Source: Pezizomycotina sp. ARF18
Taxonomy: Eukaryota; Ascomycota
Length of the DNA: 64,000 nucleotides
Assembly: GCA_002224055.1 (NCBI GenBank)
Contig: AZLU01000046.1
Location: 1 to 64,000 of the forward strand
Direction: 5' to 3'
Shown: one piece after another, positions 47,864 to 61,776 of the stretch
How the letters are laid out: each line of letters starts with the position of its first letter
How positions within the stretch are numbered: the stretch's first letter is position 1
The notes under the pieces: model-generated
What the model saw: the letters and a program-made list of their open reading frames with translations, nothing else
What the model was told of the DNA's origin: nothing
Databases searched by the model: none
Position numbers and translations under genes: made by a program

Positions 47864-50800
47864 AGGCATGCTTTCTTTTTGCCTGATGTTTTTGCACTCC
47901 TAAAGCTTCACGAGCCAACCAATCAATCCTGAGAAGAAAGCCACGCGTATCAAAGCAGAAGCGTTTATCGAATGTGATCACATCGTGATAGCTGTTATCA
48001 CTTGCCTTTTCCTTTTTTTTTTGCCCAATTGTGTAGCAAGCAGTAGTATCATCGTTTTTGGACTATCAAGTAAAACTTCTTAAGAATCGAAACAAAAAAA
48101 AAAAAAAAAAAGAGAAAGCTGATCAATTGAAGTAGCCATGCTGCCATCACCGCTCGAATATCCTCAAAGCGTATCCTATCCTATACCCGTCGATGCACGG
48201 AAGTTAGGGATTGTAGAGAAGGGAAGAGAAGAAAAACCGTTGGCAGTATACGGATATTCGGAAAGAGCACACAGTCTCCCTAGTAAAAATCCCTAAATGG
48301 TCTGATATAGGTATTCAGAAGATTATAGGAAAAGCTCAATTGGATTGTATCCCTCAGGGAAAACAGCAGAAAGGTCAAGGATAGGAAGTGTTCCCTCCTC
48401 TACTCGTTTTGGGATTTGTATGGACGGGTTAGGGTGTGTGAATGTATATATCTCGATGCAATCCATGAGATAAATCTCTCGGCTGAGAAACGGAAAAAAA
48501 AAAAAAAAAAAAAGAATATTCAAAAACCAAGTATAATGAATATAAATACAAAAAAAAAAACAAGGCGAGAACCGAATATAAATATACCATATCAGGATTA
48601 TAAACAAACATGCATGTGAACAGGCAAGTTCGGACACATGCAGTGGCTGGAAGTTTTTTCTAACCAGCCTGTATTCGGGGACGATCGTGCGTTAATATTG
48701 ATCCAATATTATCTAAAGGATCCTGATCCTAACCGCCCATGTCTAAGTAGAAAAAAATAACGGCACAATCATGAGGGTTTATCCATGTAACATTGAAGAC
48801 CATGTACATGTACAGGAACCTGCAAAAATTCTCCTAGTTAAGAGGAAAAACGAGGTAAATACGAAATTTTTTCTTTTTGGGAGTTTATCACAATTCTTTC
48901 CCCTCTGTTTTTATATGTATCCATGTCCTTGTTCTATTTCATTTTTTTTCCCGCTCATTTCCTTCTCCCTTCGTCTGTTCTTACAGGAATCAAATTTCCT
49001 TCTCTTTTTTCCCTTTCTTCTTTTGCTTTGAGAGAAGCGCTATTTCTTCTTGGAAGTCCGAATATTTTAACCAATTGACTCTTGCAGTCTGCACCACAGT
49101 ATGGTTTAAATCTTTTTAAGGTTTCTTGCCTTATATACAATTATATTCAATATTGTTTGTTTTTGTTTCCCACGATCATTTTCGGGTAAGAAAATCGCCA
49201 AAGCGGCTAGATACGTCTTTCCTTCCCTTGCGAAGACGGCCAAATTGCAATTCTTCGACATTAGGAAAAATTGAGAGCCAATGGCTTGCTTCAAGGCAAA
49301 ACTTCGCAACACCCACCACTATCGACATGCCCCGCCACACCTAAGGATGATGTCGAAGAGGTTGGAGTACATCTTTCTTTGAAAAGTCCAGATGGCGGTG
49401 GTGGGTAGTGCGATAGTGCGATAGTGAGAATTCCTATTAATAGCTGATGTGAAAAAAGAGGAAGAGTGAGCAATCTGCTTAGTGTGAAACCAAAGAGCAG
49501 AACGCGAACGTGAAGGAAAACAAAATAATTAAGGATTACGGAAGGAAAAATAAATATCACCCAAAGTTCTTTTTGAGCTGGATGCGTTCGATATGTTTTG
49601 AAGATGGTAATACTCAAACCCGATCGATATATTCGAGTGAAGGACTTGAGAGGGATAGACGACTCTCGGTTGACATAAACTTGAGATCGGACTGGATGTG
49701 TGTGGAGAATGTATTCTTTTTCCCCTCTCCTTTCTCTTTCTCTTTCTCTCGGGACTTACCATTTAATTTTGTCATTTGTGGGGTAAACATCTCAGGTACA
49801 TCTCTCGAAGGAAAACCATTTTGATCAGGGATGTGCAATGCTCAGATGACCGACATCGCGTAAAGGGCTTGCATTAACTTACCCTTTTTCTTTTTCTTAA
49901 ACCCCCACCGGGCTCGGTCCCAATCGATTTTCAAAAGAACTCCGTGAAGTAAAACTTCCTGGAGTTTGCTGCTTCTCTTTGCTCCAATCCAATGTTGGGA
50001 TTGGACAGAAACACCCGAATTTTCCCAGGATCCAAAGACGAAATGCAGGAAGATAGAAAATCAAGGCAGCTCTCCGTCTGAACTTGGGAAGAAGGGGATG
50101 GGAATTATACTCCCCAAGGAAATTGAGCTGACGACAGCGCTGGCCTTCCACGGATATTATTTATCGATAAGAAGAGTTGGTGTGGGTAAAAGGATACCTT
50201 GCAGGGACTTTTTGTCAAAAGGAATTGAAGACACTCCGTGTTAGCCGTGGCTAGATCTCGTGAGCAACCTTCGGAGAAGCAAAATGGAGCATTCGATTAT
50301 CGAACAGCCGAGAAAAGGAAAAAAAAAAAGTAAAAGCTGAAAGAAAAACAAAAACAAAAAATAAAATAGAAGTATAAATAAGCTATACATAACGCATTCC
50401 CGCCGCGCCGATCCAGCTTGCGTCTCGAGTTAGCGAAAGCGCAGCTGTCAAAAAACACATTTTTAAACGAACGCGTTTCTTTGCTCCCAACATGCAGTTG
50501 GAACCTTCGGGATGTGAAGCATTGCAGGATGCATCATCAATCGTCGTAACGATGATCAACGCAGGGCCAGCCTTCTTTTTTTTTCTTTCTTTCTAGTGCT
50601 CTGGGCTATTTCCGGGAATACTATAAGCCCTGGAAGCCCGGTACTCCCCATCGCTGAGCACAAAGAAAAAAAAGGAGGATAGTCGGCAGGGAAAAGGAAC
50701 TGCTGAGCTCCGTTCCTGAATGCCTGAGGTAATGGTAATGTTGATGCCTTTTGCTCAAGGCTTTGCACTAAGACCATGAAATTGGCCAATTGTCCCTTTT

Positions 50801-50919
50801 TTCAGGAGGAAATTGGATCAACGGGAACGATTTGTCTCGTCGGATGCACCTTTGAATGAACGGAGTCTCCAAAGAACGCTAGCATTGCATTGTCTCGACT
50901 CTTTTCACTCATTGACGCT

Positions 50920-50934
50920 CCCCCCCCCCCCCCC
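50920..50934. repeat. C15 homopolymer
   Basis: Fifteen consecutive C, rare here compared with T and A runs. Length uncertain in an error-prone assembly. Confidence 0.7.
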
Positions 50935-53900
50935 ACTCTCTCATTTCCTTTGAGAAAAGCATAGAGCTCGAAGCATCGGCCTTGCTGGAAGGAAAGCATA
51001 CCGGTGCCACTGAAAGAAAAAGGCGCTGGTGGCAATCCAGTCCAAAAAACAACCGAAAGGGATTCTTTGTGCCACTACCTGCGCAGAACTCGAAGAACTA
51101 AGCAAGAGCAAGGAAATCCATTGTGCTGCTTTGAAGCTTGAGGAACCCAATATGCCGTTAAGCCATTTTCGGTGAGGGAAAAGCTTCCCGGGTGATGCCT
51201 TGGGGGAGTACGAAGTCACGTTGTTCGCTTCCCGTATAGCCTTTTTGTTAACGGATTTGAAGGATGTAGTCGTTTGTCGACAATTTAGATACTGCCGGGG
51301 GGAATTTAGGCATCCCGAAATTGTAGCTCCCGGAGGGAAGTGTGTTGTGTTTTGTGTTGCAGAAGGCGTGTATGACGCGACGTTAGTTTTAATGGGTAAA
51401 AATGATGCGATGTAGTTCGTGAATTCCTTGATGGGGAAAAGTTATAAAATCTAAGTTTGGGACGCGATTCGCGTAACGACCGCGTTAAGTATATATATAT
51501 TTTGCTTTTTGGGTGGTGGTGGGACCAGCGCCGACTGACCAATAGTAAAAATAAATTAAGGGAGCAACGACGCGAATCTTTTAATATGAATCCAAGTAAT
51601 AATAATAATACTAAGATAGTGATAAAAAGTGATAAAGAGGAATCGATAAAATCTCAGCTTTGTATCAAAAACCAATGTCAAGAGTAAGTAGACTTGAGAA
51701 ATGCCGTGAGGGTAGCTTCAAAGTATTGCAAAGGTATCTTCTAGTAGCGGGGTCGCTGGTAACTCTGATCAGACCAAAAAAAAAAAATAAAAATAAAAAT
51801 AAAAAACTCCACCCCGCATTTTTTCCTTTGACAACGGTTCAGATCTCAGAAAGTGCCTGTAATCTGATTCTCCAGGGGAGGTTAATCAGTTTGATCTTCT
51901 CTTCGACATTGGCTCTGGCAAAAAGCCGTTATCGATTTTCTTCCATCGTAGACAGCTTTAGAAAAAGTATCGTCGTATTTCTTGCCTGTTGAAAATCTCG
52001 ATAACATTTAAATCGACTCGATCAAGAATTACGCGGCAGTGAAGTCAATAAAATGAATAATGATAACATAGCTATATGACCATAAGGATTAATATTAACA
52101 ACGTTAATCCTTGTTGATTTAGATTGACGAGCTTGCGTTTGTCTCTCAATTATTCGTCCGATTTTGATTTTATATCAACTGATTATTTTTTTCTTTTTGA
52201 AATGTCCTTCCGATGAAAATCTTTGTAATAGCAGTTAGAAACCAGAAATAGTTCCTTATTCTTTCGCATAGAGATCAAGAAGACTTTTCTTTCAGTGGTG
52301 GGTCTGAGGAGCGAGAGAGAGAGAGAGTCGCAGGTAATTGTTGATTGGAAGTGGGGCACGCGCCGAAAATAGAATTAACACGCGTATATTAATCCTCGAC
52401 GAAAATGGATAACCAAAAAATTTTATTTTATTTTATTAGATCTTTATTTTATTGTTGAACGGTTTTGCATACAGCTCGAGGCCCGTGTTCTTTTTTTGAT
52501 CCTGAAGCAAGATTGGACAATTGACCGAAAAAATTAGATAAAATAAAAATTCTGGGGTAGATTAATGGGATCCCTGTAGGTGCTTTTGCGTGATCATTCG
52601 AGCCTTGCATTTTGTCAAAGAGTCCTTGCATCTGAACCAATATCAAATCGTCTTGACGCGCTGGACTTGCCATCCGCGTTTCAATATATTAATATATATC
52701 CTTTTAATAGGAATTATTTTCAAACAAGATGATGGTCTGAGCAAGCTTTGGGGGAAGAAACTCCGGTTTATTGTCTTGTTCTTGGAAACCCAAAGTCTAG
52801 CCCGAAGAAAAAAAACACAGAGAAAAAAAAAAAAAAAAAGAAAGAAGAAAAAGGACAAGAAAGAGATAAAGATTAGAAAAGAGAAACTTAGCTGCTCCAC
52901 TTTCGTGAGAGGAGAGTCGGCGCGTGATGGCTTGTTTGTAATTCAATCAATCAAGAGATGGGACGAAATATCGCCGTCTCGGTTGGCTTTTTGGGCAAGA
53001 AAAGAGTTTGAGAGCGGCAGATTTGTAAAAAAACACGGTTCCTGAAGATCCATTTTTTGGTCACAACATGTTGGTTGGCAAGGTTGGATACTTCGCTGAA
53101 GAGTTAAGACCCTTTTCGTTTCCTTGTTTTTCTGACCATCGAAAAACGTTTCTTATGACCATTCCGCCCCTAAGAAGAAACACCGACCACGGCTTCGCCC
53201 CTCTTTCAGAAAGCCCCAACTCTTGAATTTGGGAATTGAAAGCCATCTGACCTTTGTTCAATCCCTTCTCTCGCCTGAACGGCAAGGACGGGCGGCGATT
53301 GGGAAGAATGTGCTCATCATCCGTTACCCCTCTCCGGTATAAGAAGGTGAGGGGAACTTTAAAAAAAGGTAAAGGATCAGTTCGAAAAGAAAATAAGTAA
53401 AAAGGTCCGTTAAAAAACATCGGACGAAAAGCTAGGCCTCCTCGACTAATAATGTAACATTGTTCTCTGTCTCGACTCCTCAGCATCCTAAAGCGGGGTC
53501 TAATGGCTTTGAAAAAAAGGGGTGACGATATACCCTTGCTGACCAGGAAGAAATCCTGCTTTTGGGAGCTGGTAAAACCCGAGTGTTTCCAGTCATTAGC
53601 CTGATATCAATACTTTTTCAAGACTTGTGGGGTTTATTTATATTTTTTGCAATTCAATCTTCCCGTGTTGCAAGAACAGAAAACCGAGACAAAGGAAGCT
53701 GAATAAATTGTCAAGTTAATTAAAGCTTCTTTTTTAAAATGAAAGGTAGCGAAAGTCAACACAGGTTATTATTATTATCATTATTATCATTATCTCTCCC
53801 CACATTAATAATAGTATTCGTATTATAATAAAAGACAAGAGGAGACAAAGAGATAATAATCGAGGTGAATCGAATGAACAGGATAATCTTGCCCCTGCAG

Positions 53901-56627
53901 CAAGCAGCAATAACTGATGCAGTATTTGACGTACGGACGCTGTGGTGTGTTGTAAAATGGAATTCGACGAAATTCAGGTGGATACACGCTTTCCCCGATG
54001 CAGGTCCTGTCTAGGCTTGCACACTGCCAATATAGAGATTTAAAATTGACTGTTGGGCGGAAGTTGTGAACACGAGGTTCAAACTCGGACAAAGATAGAC
54101 GCGTGCGATTTATAAGCTTTCCTAATCGGGACAAAAATCCCAATTTGGAAACGGTCAGGGTCCTGCTCTTTCCTGACAGGGATTCTGATTGCTGGGGCAC
54201 CTGGGAACGCCTTCGTGTGATACGCTCCGATAGCTGGAGAATTGGAGCGGGGTGCGTCCAGTGCAAGGTACGCAAGGTTAAATTCGAGTTCTGCGCAACG
54301 TTATTTCGTGAGCTTTCTCAAAAACAAGTAAGTGTAAGAAAATAGAAGGGGTGGAATCCACTTGAACAAAGGACAAGTAGTTTCACGATGTACGATTTGC
54401 TGGTGGTGGAGACGACAAGACGAAAAAAAAAAAAAAAAGTAGATCAAACAAAATTGGATGATATTATTTAATTTCTTTTTTTTTTGTGTAATTTTCGCGG
54501 GGAACGTGCTGTTTCAAATTCGTTATCCAAAAGAGATCAACGCGAAAAATTACGCGAAAATAACTCTGGAATCGCGCAGACCTAAACAAATAACCGAAAT
54601 GGAAACGTAAACAAATCTAATTTCGATAAATAGCTTCCCCAATAAAGTAAAATAACGATAACGATTTCCTTTTTGGGATAGCTTTACTAGCAACGGAGCA
54701 AAAGAAAAAAATAATCAAAACGAGCTCCAGACAGCTTTTACAGCATCCAGCAGCTTGAGCTTTCATTCTTTTCATAATCGTGGAATTTTTTTTTTTTTTT
54801 TTTTTGGCAGAAACTGAATTGAAGATGAAAATACTCGAACTTACTCCTCTGCGCACACCTTTTTTTTTTTTTTTTTTTTTTTTTTCTCAGGAAAGATGCT
54901 TGAAGATTTTTTTTTTGTCGAAAATTTGCGGCAAAGAGATTGGATTAGAGCTTTGGACCGGGAGACACTCGAGCAAAAGCTTGGGGGTGGGATGGAACGC
55001 GTTCCTCCCGTCTACCCTCCGAAGCTCCGGCGAATAGAACTCTGATAGTGGGGGGCGAGCAACGAAAAAAACACGCCCCCTCTATCCTTGTCAATTAAAC
55101 GGCCCTCACGAATAACAAAAAAAAAAAAAGAAAATGGAGAGGAAAGAGGATTTCAATTTCGCAAATCTCTTGGCTGACTAGATGGGGCAAGCTTTGCAGG
55201 TAGAACGTGCAGTAGCTCCACACAGCAATTGTCGTCTCGTGGTTTTTTTTTTTTTTTTTCTTTTTTTCCCATCAATATTTGAAGATTGCTTTTCCCAAAT
55301 TTGACGTGTCGAATAGGGATGGTTTGTGTATTACGCCAGCTGCGGCTAGATTTTTCAAGGGTTAGCAATAAAAGAAAGCAGATGGAAGAAAGACGAGAGT
55401 GAGAGTGAGAGTGAGAAGGGGGAAAAAAAGAAAGGAAAAGAAATTCTCAACAACGGCATTGTATCGCAACAAGAACAACATTGGGTACTTGGGGGGTACA
55501 AAGATGGAATCAGTCCGACCTGGAATTTAGCGACCTTCTTTCAACCCATGAAGAGTTCCCCAGATTTGAATTCGGTTTTCTTGCCAATAAGTAGTCTTTG
55601 GCCCAGGTCCACAGTTGCAAATAGTCTTGAAATAAAATGAAAGTCCACGGGTTATTTTATTTTTGCTTTGGTGTGTGCGTATACCGGGCTATACCTCCAG
55701 ACCCCCGGTCCGCGCCTGCGGTGTGAAGAGCGAAAAGTAGAAAGCAAGCCGGTCGCCGTTTTGAAAGAAGAGAATCCGAAGCGGACTGCATTTTTATTTT
55801 ATCTCGGTTTTCTCAGCGCCAGTGCAAACTCGACGGGTACAGCTTCCTCGCTAATCCTTATAGAGGACGTTATACTTGGTTGGAAATAGAAGAATGAAAA
55901 GAAGCTCTCTCTCTCTCATCTTCTTGCGTACCAATTGAATCGATTAGAATGCGATTTGGGATTGTAATGGTTCCTTTCCGCGTCCACTTGCATGTACGCT
56001 GTGCTGTTTGGCGTTGCACCATTCTCGAGTTGCTGAGCTGTCAGTATCCGTCCGACGAGTTTAGGCTCGCAGCAGCGCCTTTTCTCTCGAGTGGTGAGCA
56101 TCGTGTCCACGATTTTCTGCTTTGTTTCTTTTTCTTTTCCATTCTGCTTTTCTGTCTTGACCAATTCGAATGAGTAGAGATAACGGCGCATATTAATAAG
56201 CCTTCCTGTGCGTGAATTGAGCGCAATTGAATTGGACTGAATTGACCAGCAATTTCTGAATGATAAACAGTATAACACTTGGAATTGAACCGAATTGAAT
56301 AAATATATTTCTTATTAAATAATTCGATTCGATTCAAATTAACCGTCAAAGGGAATAATTCTATATAAAAAAAAAGAAAAAAAGAGGCTAGTTATTTCAT
56401 TTCCAAGTTTTTTTTTTATGATTATTCGCTTCTGGGAAAAGAAAGAAACAAAAATCAACAGGAATAAGGAATATTAACCCGTGCAAAAGCCGTGATCAAA
56501 ATCAGCCAATTTTTACTCCACAGCGCATGAGGTGATTTCCCCCCTCCCGAGCTAGCTTGAAGAATTTTTTCCACTTTCTTAACCTGTGGAGCTCTTTGGA
56601 TCACCACCTCTACCTTTCTCTCACTCT

Positions 56628-56630
<3 letters not shown>

Positions 56631-56671
<41 letters not shown>
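56631..56671. repeat. (CT)n microsatellite
   Basis: CT dinucleotide run interrupted twice by TTC; about 20 units. Confidence 0.85.
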
Positions 56672-57355
56672 TCGTAGCGCCTGTAGGTACTGGCTAGAGA
56701 ACCCTTCCCTTTCGTTTCCTCTCCGACGTCTCGCTACTGGGGAGGGAACATGGGCATGCATGTAACAAGGTTGGTTGGAGAGGAAAGGACAAGCGGCACC
56801 AGTGAGAATGTGAGATGATTTGATAGCGACATGAGCAGAAAGAAGAGAAGAAGAAGAAGAAAAAAAAAACAAAAAAAGTAAACATAAAGTACCTGTGATG
56901 TATCATTTCTCTTGATGTATTAGCGCTTTCTTTCTTTTTCCACAAGAGGTTGGTGTTGAGAATAAAAAAGAAAGAAGGAACTGATGAAAAAATAAATGGA
57001 AAGAAGAAAAAAAGAAAGTAATTGAATTAATTTGATTGGGTATTCTCTTTTTTTTTTTTTTTTTCTTCTTCGATTTGGTACTTGTATTGTCACGCGAATA
57101 TCCATAGGAGGAAAAGTCACTCACACACAGGAAAAAAAAAATAATATTTTCACACCCAAAATAAGGAAATAATACTACTTTACTTTACTATATTTTTAAA
57201 AATTAAATATTTTTTTTTTTTTTCGAGTCGTCGACACACAGACAGAAACACCCTCCTTTTTTTTTTTTTTTTTTCCTCTCTAAAATTAGGTGAGAAAACA
57301 ATAATAATAGCAGACAAAGCCCCCTTCCCCAACCCTCCTCTTTTTTTTTTTGGTG

Positions 57356-57369
57356 TTAATTATTATTAT

Positions 57370-57400
<31 letters not shown>

Positions 57401-59157
57401 TTGATTTATATATTTTTATTCCCATTTATTTTTTATTTCCTCTTCTCTTTTTTTTCCCTTTCTCCTCCATTCGATCAGACATCACGAAGGCCGTCTTCAA
57501 TCATCGTCCCTTCTTCTTTCTCCTCTCTCTTCTTCCTTCTCCCCCCTTGTTCCCCTTTTCTTTTTTCCTTTTCCCCTTTCCCTTATTATTATTATTGTTA
57601 TTATTACTTTCGTCTTTATCATTATTGTTACTGTTATTACTATTACTATTACTGTTCTTCCCCCTCCCTCTCATTCCAATTCACCTCACTATCGGCCCTT
57701 CTTTCAAGCGGAAGGACATTTACTCTCCTTTCAATCTGCCCTGTCCTTTCCACCACTCACCTCGCGACCATTCCCCCTCCTGTTGTATATTCCTATTCAA
57801 TTCTCATCAAACGTCGACATTCCCCGTAGTCGCTCGATATTCGTCGCATACGTTCCTCACATCTTTTTTTTTTTTCGGGAGACAAAGAAAGGGAAGAACG
57901 AGCAGAACCTTGGACCTTTCATTCCAGATATTCCAGATCCGTCCGAGAACGATATAAAAAAAAGATTTCAAAAAGGCGAAGAGAAAAGGAATGCAAGGAT
58001 GAGAACAGTGGTGGCGCCTTGACATATTCAGCTACCCGTCACGCATCCATCTCGTTCCCGTCGGTCGTTTAGCTGTGGAGCGCAGAAAAAAATAGAAAAG
58101 AGAAAGAATTAAAGTATCGCGCAGGATCTTTTTCCTTACCTCCAATAGGAAAAAGAGGAACGGAAGCAAAGCAACTCGGTTCAGGAACGAAGGGAGGAAG
58201 TAAACAGCGCTTTTGCGAAGACAACGGGGGAATCTACCTCAACCCGATAAACAAACAAGAAACGAAATCGGGATCTATATCTACCCATTTATTTTTTCCC
58301 CGACCCTTCCTCAAGCGCAATTTCTCTGTCCTTTCCTATAATTCCCATCATCGACATCTCTTCACCGCTCTCCATTAGTTGTTCCCACGCGTCATCAACC
58401 AACGGAGTCAATAATGCTGCCGGAGATCCGACCCAAAACCAAGCTACAGCTATTCATTTGGGGAATCTGCGGTTTTACGCTAACCAGCCATCTTCGCGCG
58501 AAATAATCTTTTATACTATTACTCGGTGTTCATCTCTCTCCAGGCCGTTTTTACTGCGCTTGCTTACGCCTTGTTCTTTGCTTTGAAGACATACCCATCC
58601 TCTCAAGCCTATTGTATCAAAAATACTCGCCCGAAGAGGGTATATATTCGCGACCTTAGTGGTAATGTCAATCTGAAATTCACCTTCACCGTCCGCGACC
58701 GATTACGACAATCAGAACTCATTTGCCTTTGCGAAGACTGTTGAGTTCAATATTACAGTATAGCTGACGGCGCGATAGCTTTATCTTTTTTTTATTAATT
58801 TTTTCGTCTCACGATTTTCTTATATTTTGGGCCTCGGCCAGACCACTCGTTAGCATTCTGCTTTGCCTTGATATTTCGTGTAGTATTTAACGGCCTGGAG
58901 TTGGATTTCTCTTGTTTCTTTTCTTCTCACGACCATTTACCGCTTTCCCCGACCTCTCGTATTATAAACAAGTTTCAATCCATACCAACAAACGCCTACC
59001 CCGAAAGCAGGACCTTTTGTACAACCTTTACACCATAAGCAAAGATCCCCAAGTAATCCAATACGCAAGGAGTGAGATATTACGACAATGTCTCGCCAAA
59101 TCTCTCAATCAATCTTTCACCTCCCCAACCGATGACCTTCATTCCAAGCCCGAGATC
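57356..59157 (+). promoter_or_regulatory. Pyrimidine-rich upstream region of the gene at 59158
   Basis: Opens with a TTA repeat (57356-57402), then about 400 bases of nearly pure C/T on the + strand, followed by A/G-rich sequence, as upstream of CDC25. An ATG at 58413 opens a 30-codon frame (MLPEIRPKTKLQLF), which could be an upstream ORF. CTCTCTCCAG near 58543 resembles a splice acceptor, so a spliced long leader is possible. Confidence 0.4.
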
Positions 59158-61279
59158 ATGATTACTACTCCTTCCAAGGAGCGTCTCCGCCCAACTTTCG
59201 ATGAAGAAAGTTATGGCATTTCACCAATGAATGTCGTTCCAAAGACTCCTAGAACCCCTCTTCAAAAGCTTGTCACGTCTTTCGGTCAAGACAACTGGGG
59301 TGAGAATACTTTCAGCAGCGACGAGGATGAAGAAATGACCCGGCCAAGTTCGGCCGCTTCCATGTACTCGTCTTCGTCGGCTTGCTCGTATGGGAGCATG
59401 ACACCTTCAATTCCGTTCCTCCGTCTGCGAATGGCTGCTTCGAGGATGATGATCCGTTCGTGTCCAAGGAAATCAGCAACTGAGCCGCTTCATCTCAAGA
59501 CACCAAGGACCCAAGATCCAAAGAGGCCTATATCTCATCTACCCGCCGCGCTCGCGAGCCTCGCAGCCGGCAACAGCTTGAGAAACTTGATAGCGCTAAG
59601 GATGCAGATTGGAGCGATGAAGCCGATGCTCATCTTTGGACAACTTACAATCATTACAAGAACGACCCTAAAGTCACGCCCTTTTATATTCCTTCGGGAG
59701 GTGTACCGCCGCTGGGCGTCTGCTGCAGAGTTTCGAGGGAGGCAAAGAGGACGTGGAAGTTCGAGGAATCTCTTCAACGAACACAACTCAATGCGGAGTC
59801 CGGTTTCGCGAGGAAGCGGATTACGCGCCAAACAGTAACAGTCTCATGGTCGACACCCCTGACTACTGTTCCAGAAGACTTGCTCGCTCCGGCAAAGCAA
59901 AACGGAAGATCCCGGCCTAAGTGGCAGTATTCCGAATCCGCTACGCGGCAGAGGCTTCGACTCTTATGTCGTCGGAAATCTATTGACCCTCATCACCAAC
60001 AAAGAGAGAAGCTCAGCGAGCCTTTTGGCCTTGCTCAGCCTATCGCGTTCCCATCTCTGACTGGCCCCCTGCGTCTCCTTGGATGAATTCTCGTCCCGGA
60101 GCATGACCGTTTCCCTCATGCCAGCACGCCGAATCTATGAACCCACTGGACTCTGGCAACCATCACCGCTGGGATGGATAATGGAAGCTCAATCGCACAG
60201 CCGATGCCTCTCGAACTCCTCGGTCAATTCGATCTTATCCCATCGGGCCCCGAAAGCCAACCCCAGGTTTCCCACTTCCCGGAACTGATTCCCGAGCGCT
60301 CCTCTTTGGAGTCTATTGCGGAAGGCTCACAGCCCGTCGTGACTCGCTCCAACTCTGGCGACGTAATGCTAATTCTCACCGCCGGACTGGCAGTCGGGGC
60401 AATGTTCTGCACCGCAAGATGGAACCAAGCAATGTCACTGGCCACCGCCGAAATACCAGCAGTACAGCGCCAACAATGCCGTCAAAGCAGCTGTTGAAAA
60501 AGCGGCCGTCGAAAAGGTTGCTGTCATTGAGAAGGAAGAAACTACCGTTCTGTCGCTAGGAAGAGGACCAGGGGTACGAAGCTCGTCAGAGGCTAGTGGA
60601 AGTTTGAGATCGATACCCCGTATGCTTTGCCTCGGTGCTCCTTTTGGATGCGTCGAGGAAGGAGATGAGGATCTCAACCAACAGCTCGCAGACTACATAA
60701 GCGGCACCAAAGTCTTCCCGTTGGGCGTCGCGGTGGTCCTCCACCTTCTCTCATGCCTGCCATAGAGTTTATGGAACCTGACATCAAGACACAATGACAA
60801 GAGGCCAGATTGCTTCTTTGATGATCTCTTCGTAAAGCATCAAGAGCAAGGCGAAATCCTGATGCACCGGTCTCTAGCGCGGGACCTGTTCGTGCCGCGC
60901 ATCGGAAAATGCGGAGTCGGGGACTTAGCTTTGGTGAACGTTCTCGCAAATCGGAAACCCACCTCCTCCAACCCCCTCCACTATCACAGAAAGCGCCGTG
61001 GTCGAGGACTCACCTTCGAAACGCCACGGTATGCTTCGTCGACTTGGCTCTCCCTTCAGGGAACCCGAGCCGGTCTCAATTGCATCCTGCACGGAAACCG
61101 TGCCCCTTCCGCACCCGCCGTCAATACAACCGAACTCGCCCTGCTCTCGCTTCTGGTTTTGTCTCCCCTCCGCCCCGAAAGCACCGAAGAGATGGTTCGG
61201 CAACTCCTCAGCAGCGCGAACGCAGCATTCTCGGCTTAAACTCGGTTTCTTCCTCGGACGACGCGGGAAGAAAGAATAA
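59158..61279 (+). CDS. Unidentified Ser/Pro/Arg-rich fungal protein
   Basis: Protein-like sequence extends over 2.1 kb in changing frames. It begins MITTPSKERLRPTFDEESYG, ISPMNVVPKTPRTPLQKLV and an acidic SSDEDEEMTRPSSAASMYSS. A conserved-looking core follows: WSDEADAHLWTTYNHYKNDP, KVTPFYIPSGGVPPLGVCCR, VSREAKRTWKF and RPKWQYSESATRQRLRLLCR. The rest is low complexity, with EKAAVEKVAVIEKEETTVLS, SLMPAIEFMEPDI and KRHGMLRRLGSPFREPEPVS, ending GFFLGRRGKKE. TPxK and SP motifs suggest a phosphorylated nuclear regulator, but this is inference. The core resembles uncharacterised filamentous-ascomycete proteins; I cannot name the family. The chosen start is the first ATG of the opening frame with coding character; translation may begin earlier. 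Confidence 0.55.
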
Positions 61280-61776
61280 ATCCGCAAAACATCTTTTCAT
61301 CTCTATTAACCTCTTTATACTTACAAACTGCAACATGCGAGAGACTAGTTACAATAACCGACTTGGACTTTCGACAAAACATAGCAAACCAACAAATCAA
61401 ATATACAAACACAAAGCCGCAAAAAAAAGTTTAAAACCAGCCTGAAAAACGAAAATCAACAACTTTACAACAAATCGAGATCTGAAGCCAGATCCATCAC
61501 TTTCATTAATCCATAATAATTCACACCATTTCTTTTTTGTTTTTCTTTTCTTATGTCCTGAAACTTGGCATTCGTAGTATGCCTTCAAAAAACGATACTG
61601 GCTCAACACAGCCAACACAATGACCTAACGATCCTAATTCGGCGCACATTTCAAAATGTCCTTTCAGTTCTGGGCGGCTTTCGAATCTGCTTCTCAATTG
61701 TCGACTTCAGCAGCAACCGCTCTCAATTTTGCTCTGATATGATTACCATATCAATTACAGGTTTTTCTCTCAGGCC

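Larger units (their letters stand above)
47187..57355. other. 10-kb gene-poor stretch
   Basis: No recognisable gene on either strand. It has many T/A runs (T26 at 54860-54885), a C15 run (50920-50934), A-rich simple repeats (for example 51777-51806) and a CT repeat near its end. Isolated ORFs of 70-150 residues (for example 51200-51415 +, 53061-53486 -, 53823-54275 -) have ordinary composition but no conserved motif I can name. No tRNA or rRNA signature noticed. Confidence 0.4.

Noticed and set aside
51200-51415. 71-residue + strand ORF
   Set aside because: Hydrophobic and ordinary-looking, but too short and unsupported to call.
53823-54275. 150-residue minus-strand ORF
   Set aside because: Normal composition but no motif, start context or intron signals; expected by chance in 10 kb of spacer.
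57350-57829. 159-residue + strand ORF
   Set aside because: Ile, Tyr, Leu and Ser runs from TTA repeats and a CT-rich leader; no domain.
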